Of a stretch of DNA of 64,000 bases, positions 43,468 through 52,230 are shown in pieces. The position numbers were made by a program, and so were the translations under genes. The notes below the pieces were generated by a model that was not told the DNA's origin, did not search any database, and was given only the letters and a program-made list of their open reading frames with translations. Within the stretch, counting starts at the first letter, position 1. Every line of letters starts with the position of its first letter. Origin of the DNA: Acidobacteriaceae bacterium TAA 166 (lineage in GTDB: Bacteria > Acidobacteriota > Terriglobia > Terriglobales > Acidobacteriaceae); the NCBI GenBank assembly GCA_000421065.1, contig ATWD01000001.1, positions 248,001 through 312,000 on the forward strand, given 5' to 3'.

Positions 43468-43496
43468 ACAATAATGAAGAGTTATAGGTTTGTCAA
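43468..43496 (-). promoter_or_regulatory. Sigma70-type promoter of the RND operon
   Basis: On the minus strand, -35 TTGACA (plus 43491-43496) and -10 TATTGT (plus 43468-43473) are separated by 17 bases. The -35 box matches consensus fully. It lies between the TetR stop and the adaptor start. AGTGACAA just upstream recurs in the TetR/outer-membrane-factor intergenic palindrome at 44182-44207. Confidence 0.6.
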
Positions 43497-43507
43497 TTTG
43501 TCACTAA

Positions 43508-44155
43508 TTACACAGCGAGCGAACGCAATACGAGATTTGCGACCGCCGTTGCATTGTCGTCCAGATTATCCAGGTACTGGACCAGCAGAACCGGATGGTA
43601 AAAGGCTTGCATCGAAAAGAGGATCGCGCGGCAGGTCTCCTCAAGAGACGTCTTTCGCTCGAACTCGCCTGATTCCCGCCCACGAAGCACCACTTGCTGG
43701 ATCACATTGACAAGCGCCTCGTTGTACAACTGGAGGGAACTCCACTTCTCCTCGAACGATACGACAACCAGTTCGTGGATCTTGCGATCTTCGAGAAATA
43801 CTCTCGCTGACATTGACGCAAGACCGCGAAAAACCTTGCGTAAACACTCGACCGGAGAGCTTGTTGTGGCAAGAATCGTCTCAAGGTTAGAGCTGATTTG
43901 TGCGAGTCCCAACGAGCAGACGGCCTCTCCGATCGCCTGCTTCGAATCGAAAAATTTGTAGATGTACGCGCTGGACAGTCCAATAGCGCGTGCGAGATCG
44001 CCCACGGTTGTCTTCTTGTAGCCGTACAGTCGGAAGTGTTCCGCAGCCGCCTGGAGGATCTGTTGGCGGCGTTCATGCTCTGCTGGGCCACGTTGGCCAG
44101 CGGTCGCCACTGCATGAGACGACCCGTGATCAGGGAAATCCATAGATTTCATCAT
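43508..44155 (-). CDS. TetR family regulator of the RND locus
   Basis: The helix-turn-helix TTVGDLARAIGLSSAYIYKFFDSKQAIGEAV is typical of AcrR-type repressors; the C-terminal domain includes EFERKTSLEETCRAILFSMQAFYHPVLLVQY. It is placed between adaptor and divergent outer-membrane factor, the normal place for a local repressor. Two ATGs (44155 and 44143) are possible starts. Operator candidates lie on both sides (44182-44207 and near 43500). Confidence 0.85.
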   Translation of the reverse strand: MMKSMDFPDHGSSHAVATAGQRGPAEHERRQQILQAAAEHFRLYGYKKTTVGDLARAIGLSSAYIYKFFDSKQAIGEAVCSLGLAQISSNLETILATTSSPVECLRKVFRGLASMSARVFLEDRKIHELVVVSFEEKWSSLQLYNEALVNVIQQVVLRGRESGEFERKTSLEETCRAILFSMQAFYHPVLLVQYLDNLDDNATAVANLVLRSLAV

Positions 44156-44181
44156 AGTCTTTCCGTTCGAGTTTGACTACG

Positions 44182-44207
44182 AGTGACAAGATACACTAGT
44201 CTTCACT
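44182..44207. promoter_or_regulatory. Candidate operator of the RND regulator
   Basis: AGTGACAAGA (44182-44191) is opposed by TCTTCACT (44200-44207), an inverted repeat with one bulged base around TACACTAG. It fills the short divergent space between TetR and the outer-membrane factor. The AGTGACAA half recurs upstream of the adaptor promoter on the minus strand. Confidence 0.4.
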
Positions 44208-44211
44208 TATT

Positions 44212-45729
44212 ATGGATTGGCTACCCTGGTTCCGACTCACCTCTGTCCTCGCCCCCCGGAAGCCCGCGTTTTCGCTCCGACGTCAAAGCGCGACGCGCGG
44301 ACGGCTGGCGGTCGCTTGCACGTCACTCCTGCTGCTGCCATTTGCGACAGGCTGCCGTGTTGGGCCGAACTACAAGCGCCCGACCGTCGCGGTACAGCCG
44401 TTTCACAACGCTCCTGAGATCACCGCGAGAAATTCCGACACTCCGGCCCCGCCTCTCGACAAATGGTGGAATGGCTTCAACGATCCGATGCTGACACGCA
44501 TCGTGGAGCGGGCGCTCAATCAGAATCTGGACTTGCAAGCCGCAATCACGCGTGTGCTACAGGCTCGTGCCGTAGCGAAAGGGGCTGGGGCTCAACGTCT
44601 TCCCAGTGGGGACCTCAATGCACAGGTCCAAACATTTCGTCAGTCGCTCGAAAGTCCCGTAGGACGTTATGGGGGAGCTTTGCCCGGCTACGACCGGAAC
44701 CAGTTCTACTCTGACCTGAATATCGGGGCCACGTGGGAGACGGACCTGTTTGGAGGCATAAGGCGTGGCGCTGAGGCCGCGACGGCAGAGGCCCAGGCGG
44801 CAGAGGCAGAACAACTTGGAACGCGCGTCTCGGTCGTAGCCGATGCAGCGGATGCTTATCTGCAGATACGTGGAGCTCAGGTTCGAATTGCATTTGCAAA
44901 GGATCAGATAACGACAGACGAACATCTTCTTCAGCTGGTACGCCAGCGTAGGGAGGCCGGTGTTGCCTCAGACCGGGAGCTGGCGCAGGCAGAGGCTCTT
45001 CTTTCGCAAGCGAAAGCAATCGTCCCTCCGCTTCAGATCACTCTTGAATCGCAGCTGAATCGGCTCGACGTGCTCATGGGGGCTCAGCCGGGAACCTATG
45101 CCGCCGAGTTGGCGCAGCCCGCCGATATTCCCGTCGTGCCGTCTGTCGATGTCTCCACGCCGGCGGACGATCTCTTGCGCCGCAGACCAGACATCATCGC
45201 TGCTGAAAGGCGCGTCGCTGCATCGAACGCTCGTATCGGTCAGGCACTCGCCGAATATTATCCGAAGATCTCACTCTCCGGTGTCCTCGGTTCCGAAAGC
45301 ATTGCTCCTGGAAATCTGTTTCAAGAGAAAGGATTCCAGCCAGCCGCTGTAGCTGGATTGAGATGGCGGTTGTTTGACTTTGGTCGCGTTGATGCGGAAG
45401 TGAAGCAGGCGCGTGGAGCAAGTGCGGAAGCGCTCCTCGTCTACAGGAAGTCCATCCTGCAAGCGACCGAGGACGTGGAAGATGCTTTCAGCACACTGGC
45501 ACAATCGGAAACCCGCCGCAAGGAAATCCTTGTAGAAGTAGGTGCTCTGCAACGCGTCAAGGATCGCTCCCAAGAGTCGTACACCGCAGGCGTCATTCCG
45601 CTGACCGACGTTCTCGATGCAGATCGTCAACTACTCGTGGCCAGGGACGAACTTGCCTTGACGCGTGAGAATGCTGCCCGTGCGGCGGTCACATCATTCC
45701 GCGCACTCGGCGGCGGCTGGACGCCGTAG
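44212..45729 (+). CDS. RND outer-membrane factor, NodT/OprM-type lipoprotein
   Basis: The lipobox LLLPFATGC puts the acylated Cys at about residue 48, followed by VGPNYKRP, the family hallmark. It has two repeated halves with coiled-coil segments (QARAVAKGAGAQRLPSGDLN; RRRPDIIAAERRVAASNARIGQ) and ends in VLDADRQLLVARDELALTREN. At 505 residues it is standard. It forms the outer-membrane tunnel of the pump encoded leftward. The ATG at 44212 has no ribosome site, only 4 bases after the putative operator, so it may be leaderless. Confidence 0.9.
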   Translation: MDWLPWFRLTSVLAPRKPAFSLRRQSATRGRLAVACTSLLLLPFATGCRVGPNYKRPTVAVQPFHNAPEITARNSDTPAPPLDKWWNGFNDPMLTRIVERALNQNLDLQAAITRVLQARAVAKGAGAQRLPSGDLNAQVQTFRQSLESPVGRYGGALPGYDRNQFYSDLNIGATWETDLFGGIRRGAEAATAEAQAAEAEQLGTRVSVVADAADAYLQIRGAQVRIAFAKDQITTDEHLLQLVRQRREAGVASDRELAQAEALLSQAKAIVPPLQITLESQLNRLDVLMGAQPGTYAAELAQPADIPVVPSVDVSTPADDLLRRRPDIIAAERRVAASNARIGQALAEYYPKISLSGVLGSESIAPGNLFQEKGFQPAAVAGLRWRLFDFGRVDAEVKQARGASAEALLVYRKSILQATEDVEDAFSTLAQSETRRKEILVEVGALQRVKDRSQESYTAGVIPLTDVLDADRQLLVARDELALTRENAARAAVTSFRALGGGWTP

Positions 45730-45818
45730 GTTGATCGACTCTGGTGCAACTGGCCAATTGGCCGACATGGTTGCACCAGACGCAAAGGGACGGACGCATC
45801 GCGAGGTAGGAGGAAAGT

Positions 45819-46838
45819 ATGCGCATAACAAGAAGGAACTTTGCTGCTGGCGCCGTCGCGGCCAGCGTGCTGCCCGGAACGCTATCCAGCGATGCTTTCG
45901 CCGAACGGAACAATGAAGCGGTTGATGCCAACGCTCAGTCCAAGACCGGTGGCTTCTGGCCCAATGGAGCAAGGTTAGCGATCAGCGTCTCCCTAATGTT
46001 TGAGGGAGGTGGCCAGCCGATCAGCGGCGCAGGAGGTCCCATCTCTGAGCCCATCAAGAATGGGCTGCCAGATTTCCCGACCAATGCGTTTTTCTCCTAT
46101 GGGCACTATGAGGGTATTCCTCGTGCCCTCAATCTGTTCGACGAGCACGGAATCAAAGTTTCCAGCTTCATGATTGGTAAAGCCGTGGAGAACGCCCCTG
46201 ATATCGCTCAGGAAATCGTGCGGCGTGGTCACGAGGCAGCGGCACATGGACGAACGTGGGAGAACTCATATTTTCTGCCCCAGGATGAAGAGAAGCGTTT
46301 TATCGCAGACTGCGCGGAGACCATTCTGAAGGTCACCGGACAACGTCCCGTCGGGTGGAATGCCTACTACATGCGAAATTCCGTTCACATTCTGGAGACG
46401 CTGCAAGAGTTGGGCTTCCTCTACCTCATCGACGAGCCGAGTCACGATGAGCCCATCATCATTCCGGTGAAAGGGAAAGACTTCGTGACCATTCCGTATA
46501 CCTTCCACATGAATGACATCTCGTCCTTCCCAATGGAAGGTTACAACCCAATGGGATATGAAATGGCGCTCAAAGATGAGTTCGACCAGTTATATGAAGA
46601 AGGTGCAAAGCGGCGTCGCATGATGCTAGTCGGCTTTCATGACCGCATCAATGGACACGCAAACCGCATCCGCATGCTCGACCGATTCTTCGCTTACGCA
46701 AAAGGTCATCAGGGCGTCTGGTTCGCCCGTAAGGACGAGATAGCGAAATGGGTGCTCGAACATAGGACAGATACGCCAGTTCTGACCGATCGACCGAACA
46801 GTCTCGAAGGTCTGCCCGGCGGAAAATTCATCGGCTGA
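45819..46838 (+). CDS. Polysaccharide deacetylase family protein, Tat-exported
   Basis: The Tat signal TRRNFAAGAVAASVLPG is at the N-terminus. The deacetylase fold shows SLMFEGGGQPISGAGGP early and HEAAAHGRTWENSY with the His metal-site motif, resembling the PuuE/allantoinase-like NodB branch, in which the first Asp is often replaced. FHDRINGHANRIRMLDRFFAY closes the barrel. The probable substrate is a polysaccharide or cyclic amide; PuuE-type specificity is not proven. GGTAGGAGG precedes the ATG. Confidence 0.8.
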   Translation: MRITRRNFAAGAVAASVLPGTLSSDAFAERNNEAVDANAQSKTGGFWPNGARLAISVSLMFEGGGQPISGAGGPISEPIKNGLPDFPTNAFFSYGHYEGIPRALNLFDEHGIKVSSFMIGKAVENAPDIAQEIVRRGHEAAAHGRTWENSYFLPQDEEKRFIADCAETILKVTGQRPVGWNAYYMRNSVHILETLQELGFLYLIDEPSHDEPIIIPVKGKDFVTIPYTFHMNDISSFPMEGYNPMGYEMALKDEFDQLYEEGAKRRRMMLVGFHDRINGHANRIRMLDRFFAYAKGHQGVWFARKDEIAKWVLEHRTDTPVLTDRPNSLEGLPGGKFIG

Positions 46839-46918
46839 CGAACTGCCAACAATTCTCGTGCGGCTGTCCCATATGGATGATCGCAAACCCAACCCGCAAA
46901 CCGATACAAGGAGGATGT

Positions 46919-47293
46919 ATGGACAACGATGACGCCAATGGACGGGGCTTTTTGAAGGAACTTGCTCCGGAGGCTGTTTTAACGGCGACGATCATGCGGC
47001 GCCCCGCGGAAGGCCCCCAGGAAATCACTCGTGTCATACACGCAGTAGCGGATCGTTATGCATTGAAGACACCGCTCTTCGAGGGCTCGATCGAGGGACG
47101 TGTCCTTGTTGGATATAAAGCAAACCTTATTTCCGGCGAAGAGGTTTACGGCCTAATTACGATAATCCGTAGCGAGGATGGGCTCATTACGAGACTCAAC
47201 GTTAGCTATTCCCCGCTGCCTGGAGTGCTCGCTCTCTCAAAGGCAGTCGGACAGGCTCTCGGGCCGGACTTCTCCGGCATGTTCTTCGAGTGA
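46919..47293 (+). CDS. SnoaL-like (NTF2 fold) protein
   Basis: 124 residues; segments VIHAVADRYALKTPLFEGSIEGR and VLVGYKANLISGEEVYGLITIIRSEDGLITRLNVSYSPLPGVL match the predicted NTF2/SnoaL-like alpha+beta cone, ending in a hydrophobic C-terminal strand. ATG 46919 follows GGAGGATGT; an upstream frame from 46877 lacks a site. It lies between the deacetylase and the tandem SnoaL gene on one strand. Function is unknown. Confidence 0.65.
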   Translation: MDNDDANGRGFLKELAPEAVLTATIMRRPAEGPQEITRVIHAVADRYALKTPLFEGSIEGRVLVGYKANLISGEEVYGLITIIRSEDGLITRLNVSYSPLPGVLALSKAVGQALGPDFSGMFFE

Positions 47294-47351
47294 CATCGCC
47301 AAGATCAATGTGGTCCGTGGTTATGGACCCTATTTGAAATGAGCCAAAGCT

Positions 47352-47397
47352 GGCCAGTCTTCAAGGCGAAACGTCAAGTGCGCGCCAAAGACTGGCC
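47352..47397 (+). terminator. Long inverted repeat between two SnoaL-like genes
   Basis: GGCCAGTCTT and AAGACTGGCC form a perfect 10-bp stem with a 26-base loop. There is no strong T-run, so it may be a weak terminator or a processing hairpin. Confidence 0.35.
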
Positions 47398-47440
47398 GGT
47401 TTACTCCGCCAACCGCTCAACACATTAATCATTTGGAGAC

Positions 47441-48205
47441 ATGATGTCCGCTGACCACAAACAGAAAGTCGTTGCTCTGCTGAAATCCTTCGAAACCGGC
47501 GATACGCTACCCATTTCCTATATCAACCCGAACAAATACATCCAGCATCAGCGTCTCTTACCAGATGGTCGAGATGCGCTCGCTGCGCTCGTAAAGAGCT
47601 TGCCTTCAGGCACGAAGGCCAACACCCTCCGTGTCTTCCAAGATGGTGACTTTGTCTTTACCCACTCCGAATTTGATCTATTTGGCCCGAAGGTCGGATT
47701 CGACATCTTCCGCTTTGAAGACGGCGAAATCGTCGAACACTGGGACAATCAGCAGGAGACTGCCTCCGAACTTAGTCCCAGCGGCCACAGCATGGTCGAT
47801 GGGCCGACGATCGCCACGGATCTTCATTCGACGGTGGCGAACAAAGCGCTGCTGCGGCAGTACATGGATGATCTGCTCGCTGGACGCCGCGAGGCATTCT
47901 CCGAATATTTCGAGGGGACGGCCTACATTCAACACAACCCATGGGTTGGCGATGGCATTCCGGGCTTACTCAAAGGCTTACAAGAACTCGCGGCCAAGGG
48001 AAAGGCGATCAGTTACAAGGCAGTCCACCGCATACTCGGCGAGGGAAACTTCGTTCTCGTCGTCTCGGAGGCTACCTTTGGTGGCGAACTCACCGCCATC
48101 TACGATCTGTATCGAGTTGAAAACGGAAAGATCGCGGAGCATTGGGATATCTTGCAGGCCATTCCGCCTCGCGAAGATTGGAAAAACGATAACGGCAAGT
48201 TTTAG
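47441..48205 (+). CDS. Tandem SnoaL-like polyketide-cyclase-fold protein
   Basis: Two SnoaL-type domains in one chain: residues about 1-115 (KYIQHQRLLPDGRDALAAL; FDIFRFEDGEIVEHWDNQQ) and about 130-250 (TAYIQHNPWVGDGIPGLLKGL; YDLYRVENGKIAEHWDILQ). The IxxHNP and ENGKIxEHWD motifs occur in both. A duplication inside one gene is likely. GGAG precedes the paired ATGs at 47441. No antibiotic genes are near, so the name reflects the fold only. Confidence 0.8.
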   Translation: MMSADHKQKVVALLKSFETGDTLPISYINPNKYIQHQRLLPDGRDALAALVKSLPSGTKANTLRVFQDGDFVFTHSEFDLFGPKVGFDIFRFEDGEIVEHWDNQQETASELSPSGHSMVDGPTIATDLHSTVANKALLRQYMDDLLAGRREAFSEYFEGTAYIQHNPWVGDGIPGLLKGLQELAAKGKAISYKAVHRILGEGNFVLVVSEATFGGELTAIYDLYRVENGKIAEHWDILQAIPPREDWKNDNGKF

Positions 48206-48212
48206 TTGATTC

Positions 48213-48243
48213 ATCGGGCTGGCCGCCCCGGCTGCGGCCCGAT
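48213..48243. terminator. Hairpin between convergent genes
   Basis: ATCGGGC and GCCCGAT form a 7-bp stem with an inner GC-rich loop between the converging SnoaL-like (ends 48205) and HAD (ends 48284) genes. It may terminate both. There is no clear T-run. Confidence 0.35.
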
Positions 48244-48283
48244 TCCCTCCAATGGCGTGGAAGAGGTCGCAGCTCGGTTCTTC

Positions 48284-48937
48284 TCAAGGGGTCTGACGAG
48301 AAAGCAGAGCCAACACGTCTGACGGAGTAACCGCGACGGCATCAGCCCGAAGGCACTCCTCCTCAGGCCCGTAGCCCCATCCGGCGGCGATACAGCGAAG
48401 ACCGTTGGCACGGGCTGCCTCGAAATCGAAAATTCGATCGCCGATCATCCAGGCCGAATTTGCCTGAAGGCCACTCTCGCGAATGAGCATAGCCAGCAGA
48501 TCAGCCTTGCTATGGCTGGCGTATTCCGCTTTGTCTGCATAGATGGCGATGAAAACGTTGGTCAGTTTACACGCATCCAGCATTCGAATCGCAAAATGAT
48601 GTCGCTTTGAGGTACACACGTACAGCGAAAATCCCTTCTTACGAAGTTCGCCGAGCAGATCGGGAACGCCCTCGAAGACGGCGCTGTTCATCCAACCCTC
48701 GCGGTCGTAACAGCTACGGTAATCCCGCGCCAAGGCCGCACGGGCTTCTTCGCTCCCGTCTGGCAGCAGTTCGATGACCCAATCCTCAACCGGAGGTCCA
48801 ACAAAGCGATCCAGCGGACCGCTTGCAGCCAGACCATGTGCGTCAAGCAGCTTGCGTAGACAGCCGAGAATACCTGGTTTCGAGTCTATGATCGTGCCAT
48901 CAAGGTCGAAGATCAAGGCGGGCAATTCGATTGACAT
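48284..48937 (-). CDS. HAD family phosphatase (Gph-like)
   Basis: A haloacid-dehalogenase superfamily phosphatase. The catalytic DLDGT has nucleophile Asp at residue 11 and acid/base Asp at 13. Motif II is VCTSKRHHFA, Lys is in the SKADLLAML region, and motif III is MIGDRIFDFEAARANG with metal Asp. The cap lies after the first motif. This resembles phosphoglycolate-phosphatase-type HAD enzymes. ATG 48937 (MSIELPALIFDLDG) is preferred to the longer start at 48982. The substrate is unknown. Confidence 0.85.
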   Translation of the reverse strand: MSIELPALIFDLDGTIIDSKPGILGCLRKLLDAHGLAASGPLDRFVGPPVEDWVIELLPDGSEEARAALARDYRSCYDREGWMNSAVFEGVPDLLGELRKKGFSLYVCTSKRHHFAIRMLDACKLTNVFIAIYADKAEYASHSKADLLAMLIRESGLQANSAWMIGDRIFDFEAARANGLRCIAAGWGYGPEEECLRADAVAVTPSDVLALLSRQTP

Positions 48938-49045
48938 AGTTGCAGTATCGCAAGAACGCCACTTCTCTTCTCTTTGGAACAAGTGCAGCTACGGAAGCCT
49001 TCCCCTCTTTGCAGCCGCCAAACAGCAAACCGTCCGTCCCGAACC

Positions 49046-49303
49046 TTAGGTGCTCAGTCGCAGCTCTGCGGCAATTTGTTCTAAATTTGGCACCGACAGA
49101 CTTGCGATGTTGCCCAAAACTCTGTGGTAGTCGGCATAGAATCTTTCGTAATCCTCGACTGTACAGTGACGACGAGTCACATAGACAACTTCGTTCGTGG
49201 CGAGGTTGCGTCTCTTAGTCAGTTCCTCGCCATCCGCCTCCAGCCATATCTCCGATCGGCCGTGATCAATCAGTCTCGCTTGTAGAGTCGTATGTTTCTT
49301 CAC
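49046..49303 (-). CDS. Uncharacterised small protein, paralogue of 51572-51832
   Basis: 85 residues. It aligns without gaps to the product of 51572-51832 over about 78 positions with roughly half identical. Shared blocks are HGRSEIWL (HGQSEIWL), ATNEVVYVTRR (ATNEVVNVTRR), a Cys two residues later, and IASLSVPNLEQIAAEL (IVSLSDANITEIAKEL). There is no signal peptide, membrane segment or known domain. The pattern of conserved Arg, His and Trp suggests a real small family. It lies upstream of, and opposite to, a Na+/H+ antiporter gene. Confidence 0.75.
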   Translation of the reverse strand: MKKHTTLQARLIDHGRSEIWLEADGEELTKRRNLATNEVVYVTRRHCTVEDYERFYADYHRVLGNIASLSVPNLEQIAAELRLST

Positions 49304-49739
49304 AGTACAAGTCTACTGTTCGGCTACTCAGTTCGCTAACCATCTGATGTGTCCCGAATAGGAGGCATCCATCGAACCGACTTGCCCAATCTCTCTAAGG
49401 CTGACATCAATCAAATTTGACCGAGAATATGAACGAATAAAGAATAACGAAGTCAGTACTGACCGGACCCGCCATCTCAGAGAAGAATGTCTGAGTAATA
49501 GACTTGGAGGACTGGACACTTTCTTTAGTCTGAGGCTTTTGCTTCCAAGGTACACAATGCCAGATTCCCTGGCTCATGATGGGGTGAAGACGTCGAGTAG
49601 TTGTGCCCTGAGCATGTGGCTATTCAAGTTTCTGGACGCTATCGTGAATAGGCGACGTTAGTGGTCGGGTTATTGGGCATCACGGAACAACGAACGATCT
49701 GGATGATGGCGATAGTATCAACAAAGGTGGGCCCTGAGA
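49304..49739. other. Intergenic region, presumed divergent promoters
   Basis: This 436-base space lies between the small paralogue gene and the antiporter, which are divergent. I see no coding frame that I can defend and no recognised riboswitch or RNA. It probably carries the promoters of both genes. Confidence 0.4.
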
Positions 49740-51368
49740 TTGGAACAACTGACAACGATCCTCATCCTTTTGTTTGCAGTGTCCCTCTCAGGAGTGGCCT
49801 CGCTTGTCTCCCGAATCCCCCTGCCGCTGTTTCAGATAGGTCTCGGCATCGCGCTAGCCGGCTTGCATGTTCACAGCACGCTCGATCCTTCCCTGTTTCT
49901 CCTGCTCTTTGTTGCGCCGCTTCTTTATGTTGATGCCTTCCGGTTTCCGCGCGCTGAGTTTCTAAGTCTTCGTAAACCGATTCTCACCATGGCAGTCGGG
50001 CTTGTGGTCTTCACTGTGCTTGGAGCGGGATACTTCATCCACTGGATCATCCCCATCATGCCGCTAGCTATCAGCTTCGCGCTGGCGTCCGTGCTCTCTC
50101 CAACGGATGCAGTTGCCCTGTCGGGATCGGTACGAGGCGTCAAGATTCCGTCACGCCTGATGCATCTTCTCGAGGGAGAGGCTCTCCTCAACGATGCCTC
50201 CGGACTCGTCTGCTTTCGCTTTGCCGTCGCTGCTGCCCTCACGGGCACCTTCTCCGCATCAAATGCTCTCTTGACCTTCCTTCAAGTGTCCCTCGGAGGA
50301 CTGGCGGTTGGGGCGTTAGTCGCGTTTATCGTCATGCGAGGAGAACGATGGATCGGCACGACGATCGGCTCGTTTCCCTCCGGTCAGATTCTCCTCACAC
50401 TTCTCCTGCCCTTTGCCGCCTACCTGGCGGCGGAGCATCTTGGCTTCTCGGGCATCCTCTCCGCAGTGGCTGCGGGTTTTGTCGGCAACTGGGTGTTGCA
50501 GGAGATTCCGGAGGCTGAGACCCGTATCAAGAGCGAAGCCATTACGGACATGGTCCAATTCACGTTCAACGGTTTTATCTTTATCCTGCTTGGCCTGCAA
50601 CTGCCTGCAATCGGAAAGAGCATTCCCCTGATTGTGAAGCAGGAACAGTTTCGTTCGGCGTGGGTGGTGGGTATCTTTGTCCTGAGCATCACCTTGTGTC
50701 TTGTTTTACTGCGCTTCCTCTGGACATGGACCTCGCTCAAATGGAGCTTCTATCGCGAGAGTCGGAACACAGGCACAAGGCGCCCCACTCCGAAACGCTT
50801 GCTTATCGCCATGTCTTTGGCAGGAGTTCGAGGCGCGGTGACACTGGCGGCTGTTCTCTCCCTCCCTCTCACCCTCAACGATGGGACCGCACTTCCAGGC
50901 CGCGAGCTCGCTATTCTTATCGCTGCCGGAGTGATTCTTTTTTCGCTGGTTACCGCATCCATCGGACTGCCTATGGTGATGAAGGGTGTCGAGGAACCGC
51001 CCGAGTCCTCTCGGGAAACGCAGGAACGGAAGGCGCGTGTGCTCTCAGCGCAAGCCGCCATCAAGAGACTGGAGGAAGCACAACATCAAGTCTCGAGAGA
51101 TAGCGATGTCGCCGATGGTATAGCGGCTATTGCGGCCCGCTTGATGGACTATTATCGCCGGCGCATGGAAGCGTTGACCGGAGACAACCCCAACCAAGCA
51201 AAAGCTGGTGCCCTTCGGGCGGCCGAGATAAAGCTGCGACTGGAGGCCGTGCGAGCCGAGCGTCACGAAGTCAACCGGTTGATTGAAGAGCGTGAGCTGG
51301 ACCAGGAATCGGCACGCACCATGCTGCACAAGCTGGACAATACTGAAGCCGCTCTGCAAGGCAACTGA
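49740..51368 (+). CDS. CPA1-family Na+/H+ antiporter
   Basis: 542 residues with about 12 membrane segments. Core motifs are SPTDAVALSGS near 120-130 and EGEALLNDASGLVCF near 145-160 (the ND ion-binding pair at 151-152), as in the NhaP/YjcE branch. The C-terminal tail from about 430 is charged, helical and coiled-coil-like (KARVLSAQAAIKRLEEAQ), as in YjcE. The TTG at 49740 follows AAAGGTGG. It is flanked by two paralogous small proteins and followed by a second antiporter. Confidence 0.85.
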   Translation: MEQLTTILILLFAVSLSGVASLVSRIPLPLFQIGLGIALAGLHVHSTLDPSLFLLLFVAPLLYVDAFRFPRAEFLSLRKPILTMAVGLVVFTVLGAGYFIHWIIPIMPLAISFALASVLSPTDAVALSGSVRGVKIPSRLMHLLEGEALLNDASGLVCFRFAVAAALTGTFSASNALLTFLQVSLGGLAVGALVAFIVMRGERWIGTTIGSFPSGQILLTLLLPFAAYLAAEHLGFSGILSAVAAGFVGNWVLQEIPEAETRIKSEAITDMVQFTFNGFIFILLGLQLPAIGKSIPLIVKQEQFRSAWVVGIFVLSITLCLVLLRFLWTWTSLKWSFYRESRNTGTRRPTPKRLLIAMSLAGVRGAVTLAAVLSLPLTLNDGTALPGRELAILIAAGVILFSLVTASIGLPMVMKGVEEPPESSRETQERKARVLSAQAAIKRLEEAQHQVSRDSDVADGIAAIAARLMDYYRRRMEALTGDNPNQAKAGALRAAEIKLRLEAVRAERHEVNRLIEERELDQESARTMLHKLDNTEAALQGN

Positions 51369-51571
51369 ACCACCGGATCGCTTCATGCATAAGGTCCGTT
51401 CGGTATTGCATCGACTATCTTCCAATCCTCCCCGACCGTCCAGAGGACGGGTATCAGAAATCCAAAATGCCGGAGTAGACAGAGAACTCGGTCCCTGTGA
51501 TCGCAGACCAACAATTGACCTCTACCTCACTCCTCTAGTCGATCCGCCACTGAAGACGATAAACTTTGCTT

Positions 51572-51832
51572 ATGCAGAATGGGACAATGCTCTACGCAAC
51601 GCAGATCAATCATGGACAATCGGAGATATGGTTGGGGACGGACTCAGAGGAACTGATTCCGCGTCGCATTGTTGCCACAAACGAGGTGGTGAATGTAACC
51701 CGCCGCCTCTGCGATCCGGAAGTATTCAAGGACTTCTATGTCCAGTACTACGCGTCGCAGCAAAAGATTGTCTCACTGTCTGACGCGAATATCACAGAGA
51801 TAGCCAAAGAGCTGAAGCTAGCTATCTCCTGA
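51572..51832 (+). CDS. Uncharacterised small protein, paralogue of 49046-49303
   Basis: About 86 residues; see the gene at 49046-49303 for shared blocks (HGQSEIWL, ATNEVVNVTRR, IVSLSDANITEIAKEL). The best start among ATG 51572 and ATG 51587 is unclear because neither has a strong ribosome site; TTG 51566 also exists. It lies between the two cation/proton antiporters on their strand. No known domain. Confidence 0.7.
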   Translation: MQNGTMLYATQINHGQSEIWLGTDSEELIPRRIVATNEVVNVTRRLCDPEVFKDFYVQYYASQQKIVSLSDANITEIAKELKLAIS

Positions 51833-52230
51833 GGCAGCGTTTGGGCGCATTCGCCCGCGGATGTCGCGCCTGCGACTTTCGCTCGATCTAGCCTCTCCTT
51901 TCTGAGACTCACCGCTACGTTGGAATGTATTGGAACGATCGGGTCAATAAGCGGGACTCTGAAAAGAAGAGTTCGCAAAATCCCAAGTATCTCCATCGTG
52001 CATCGTGCGGATTCGATCTAGAGCTATGACATTTTCAGTGTTCTATTTAACCGTCCCCGGCAAAAAACGCCGTTATTCCTTGGGCCACACCTGATTGCGA
52101 TCGGAAACACGAGGTATGCCGCGCGTCACAGTTAAGCATCATTGCCACTCAGAATGCCTCTAACTCAATAGAGCGACTCGAACCCCGTTTCCTCGCCTCA
52201 CTTGAAACAACAGATATTCTGAGACCGAGT
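51833..52230. other. Intergenic region, no gene recognised
   Basis: 398 bases between the small protein and the second antiporter. A GGTTCGAG-like stretch on the minus strand near 52170-52190 resembles a tRNA T-loop, but no tRNA stems form around it. Nothing else is seen; it presumably contains the antiporter promoter. Confidence 0.4.

Noticed and set aside
49328..49555. 75-codon minus-strand frame upstream of the antiporter
   Set aside because: Ser/Arg-rich composition with no motif and no ribosome site; it lies in the presumed promoter region.
52160..52200. tRNA-like T-loop on the minus strand (GGGGTTCGAGTC)
   Set aside because: The flanking bases do not form the T-stem, and no acceptor or anticodon stem is present.
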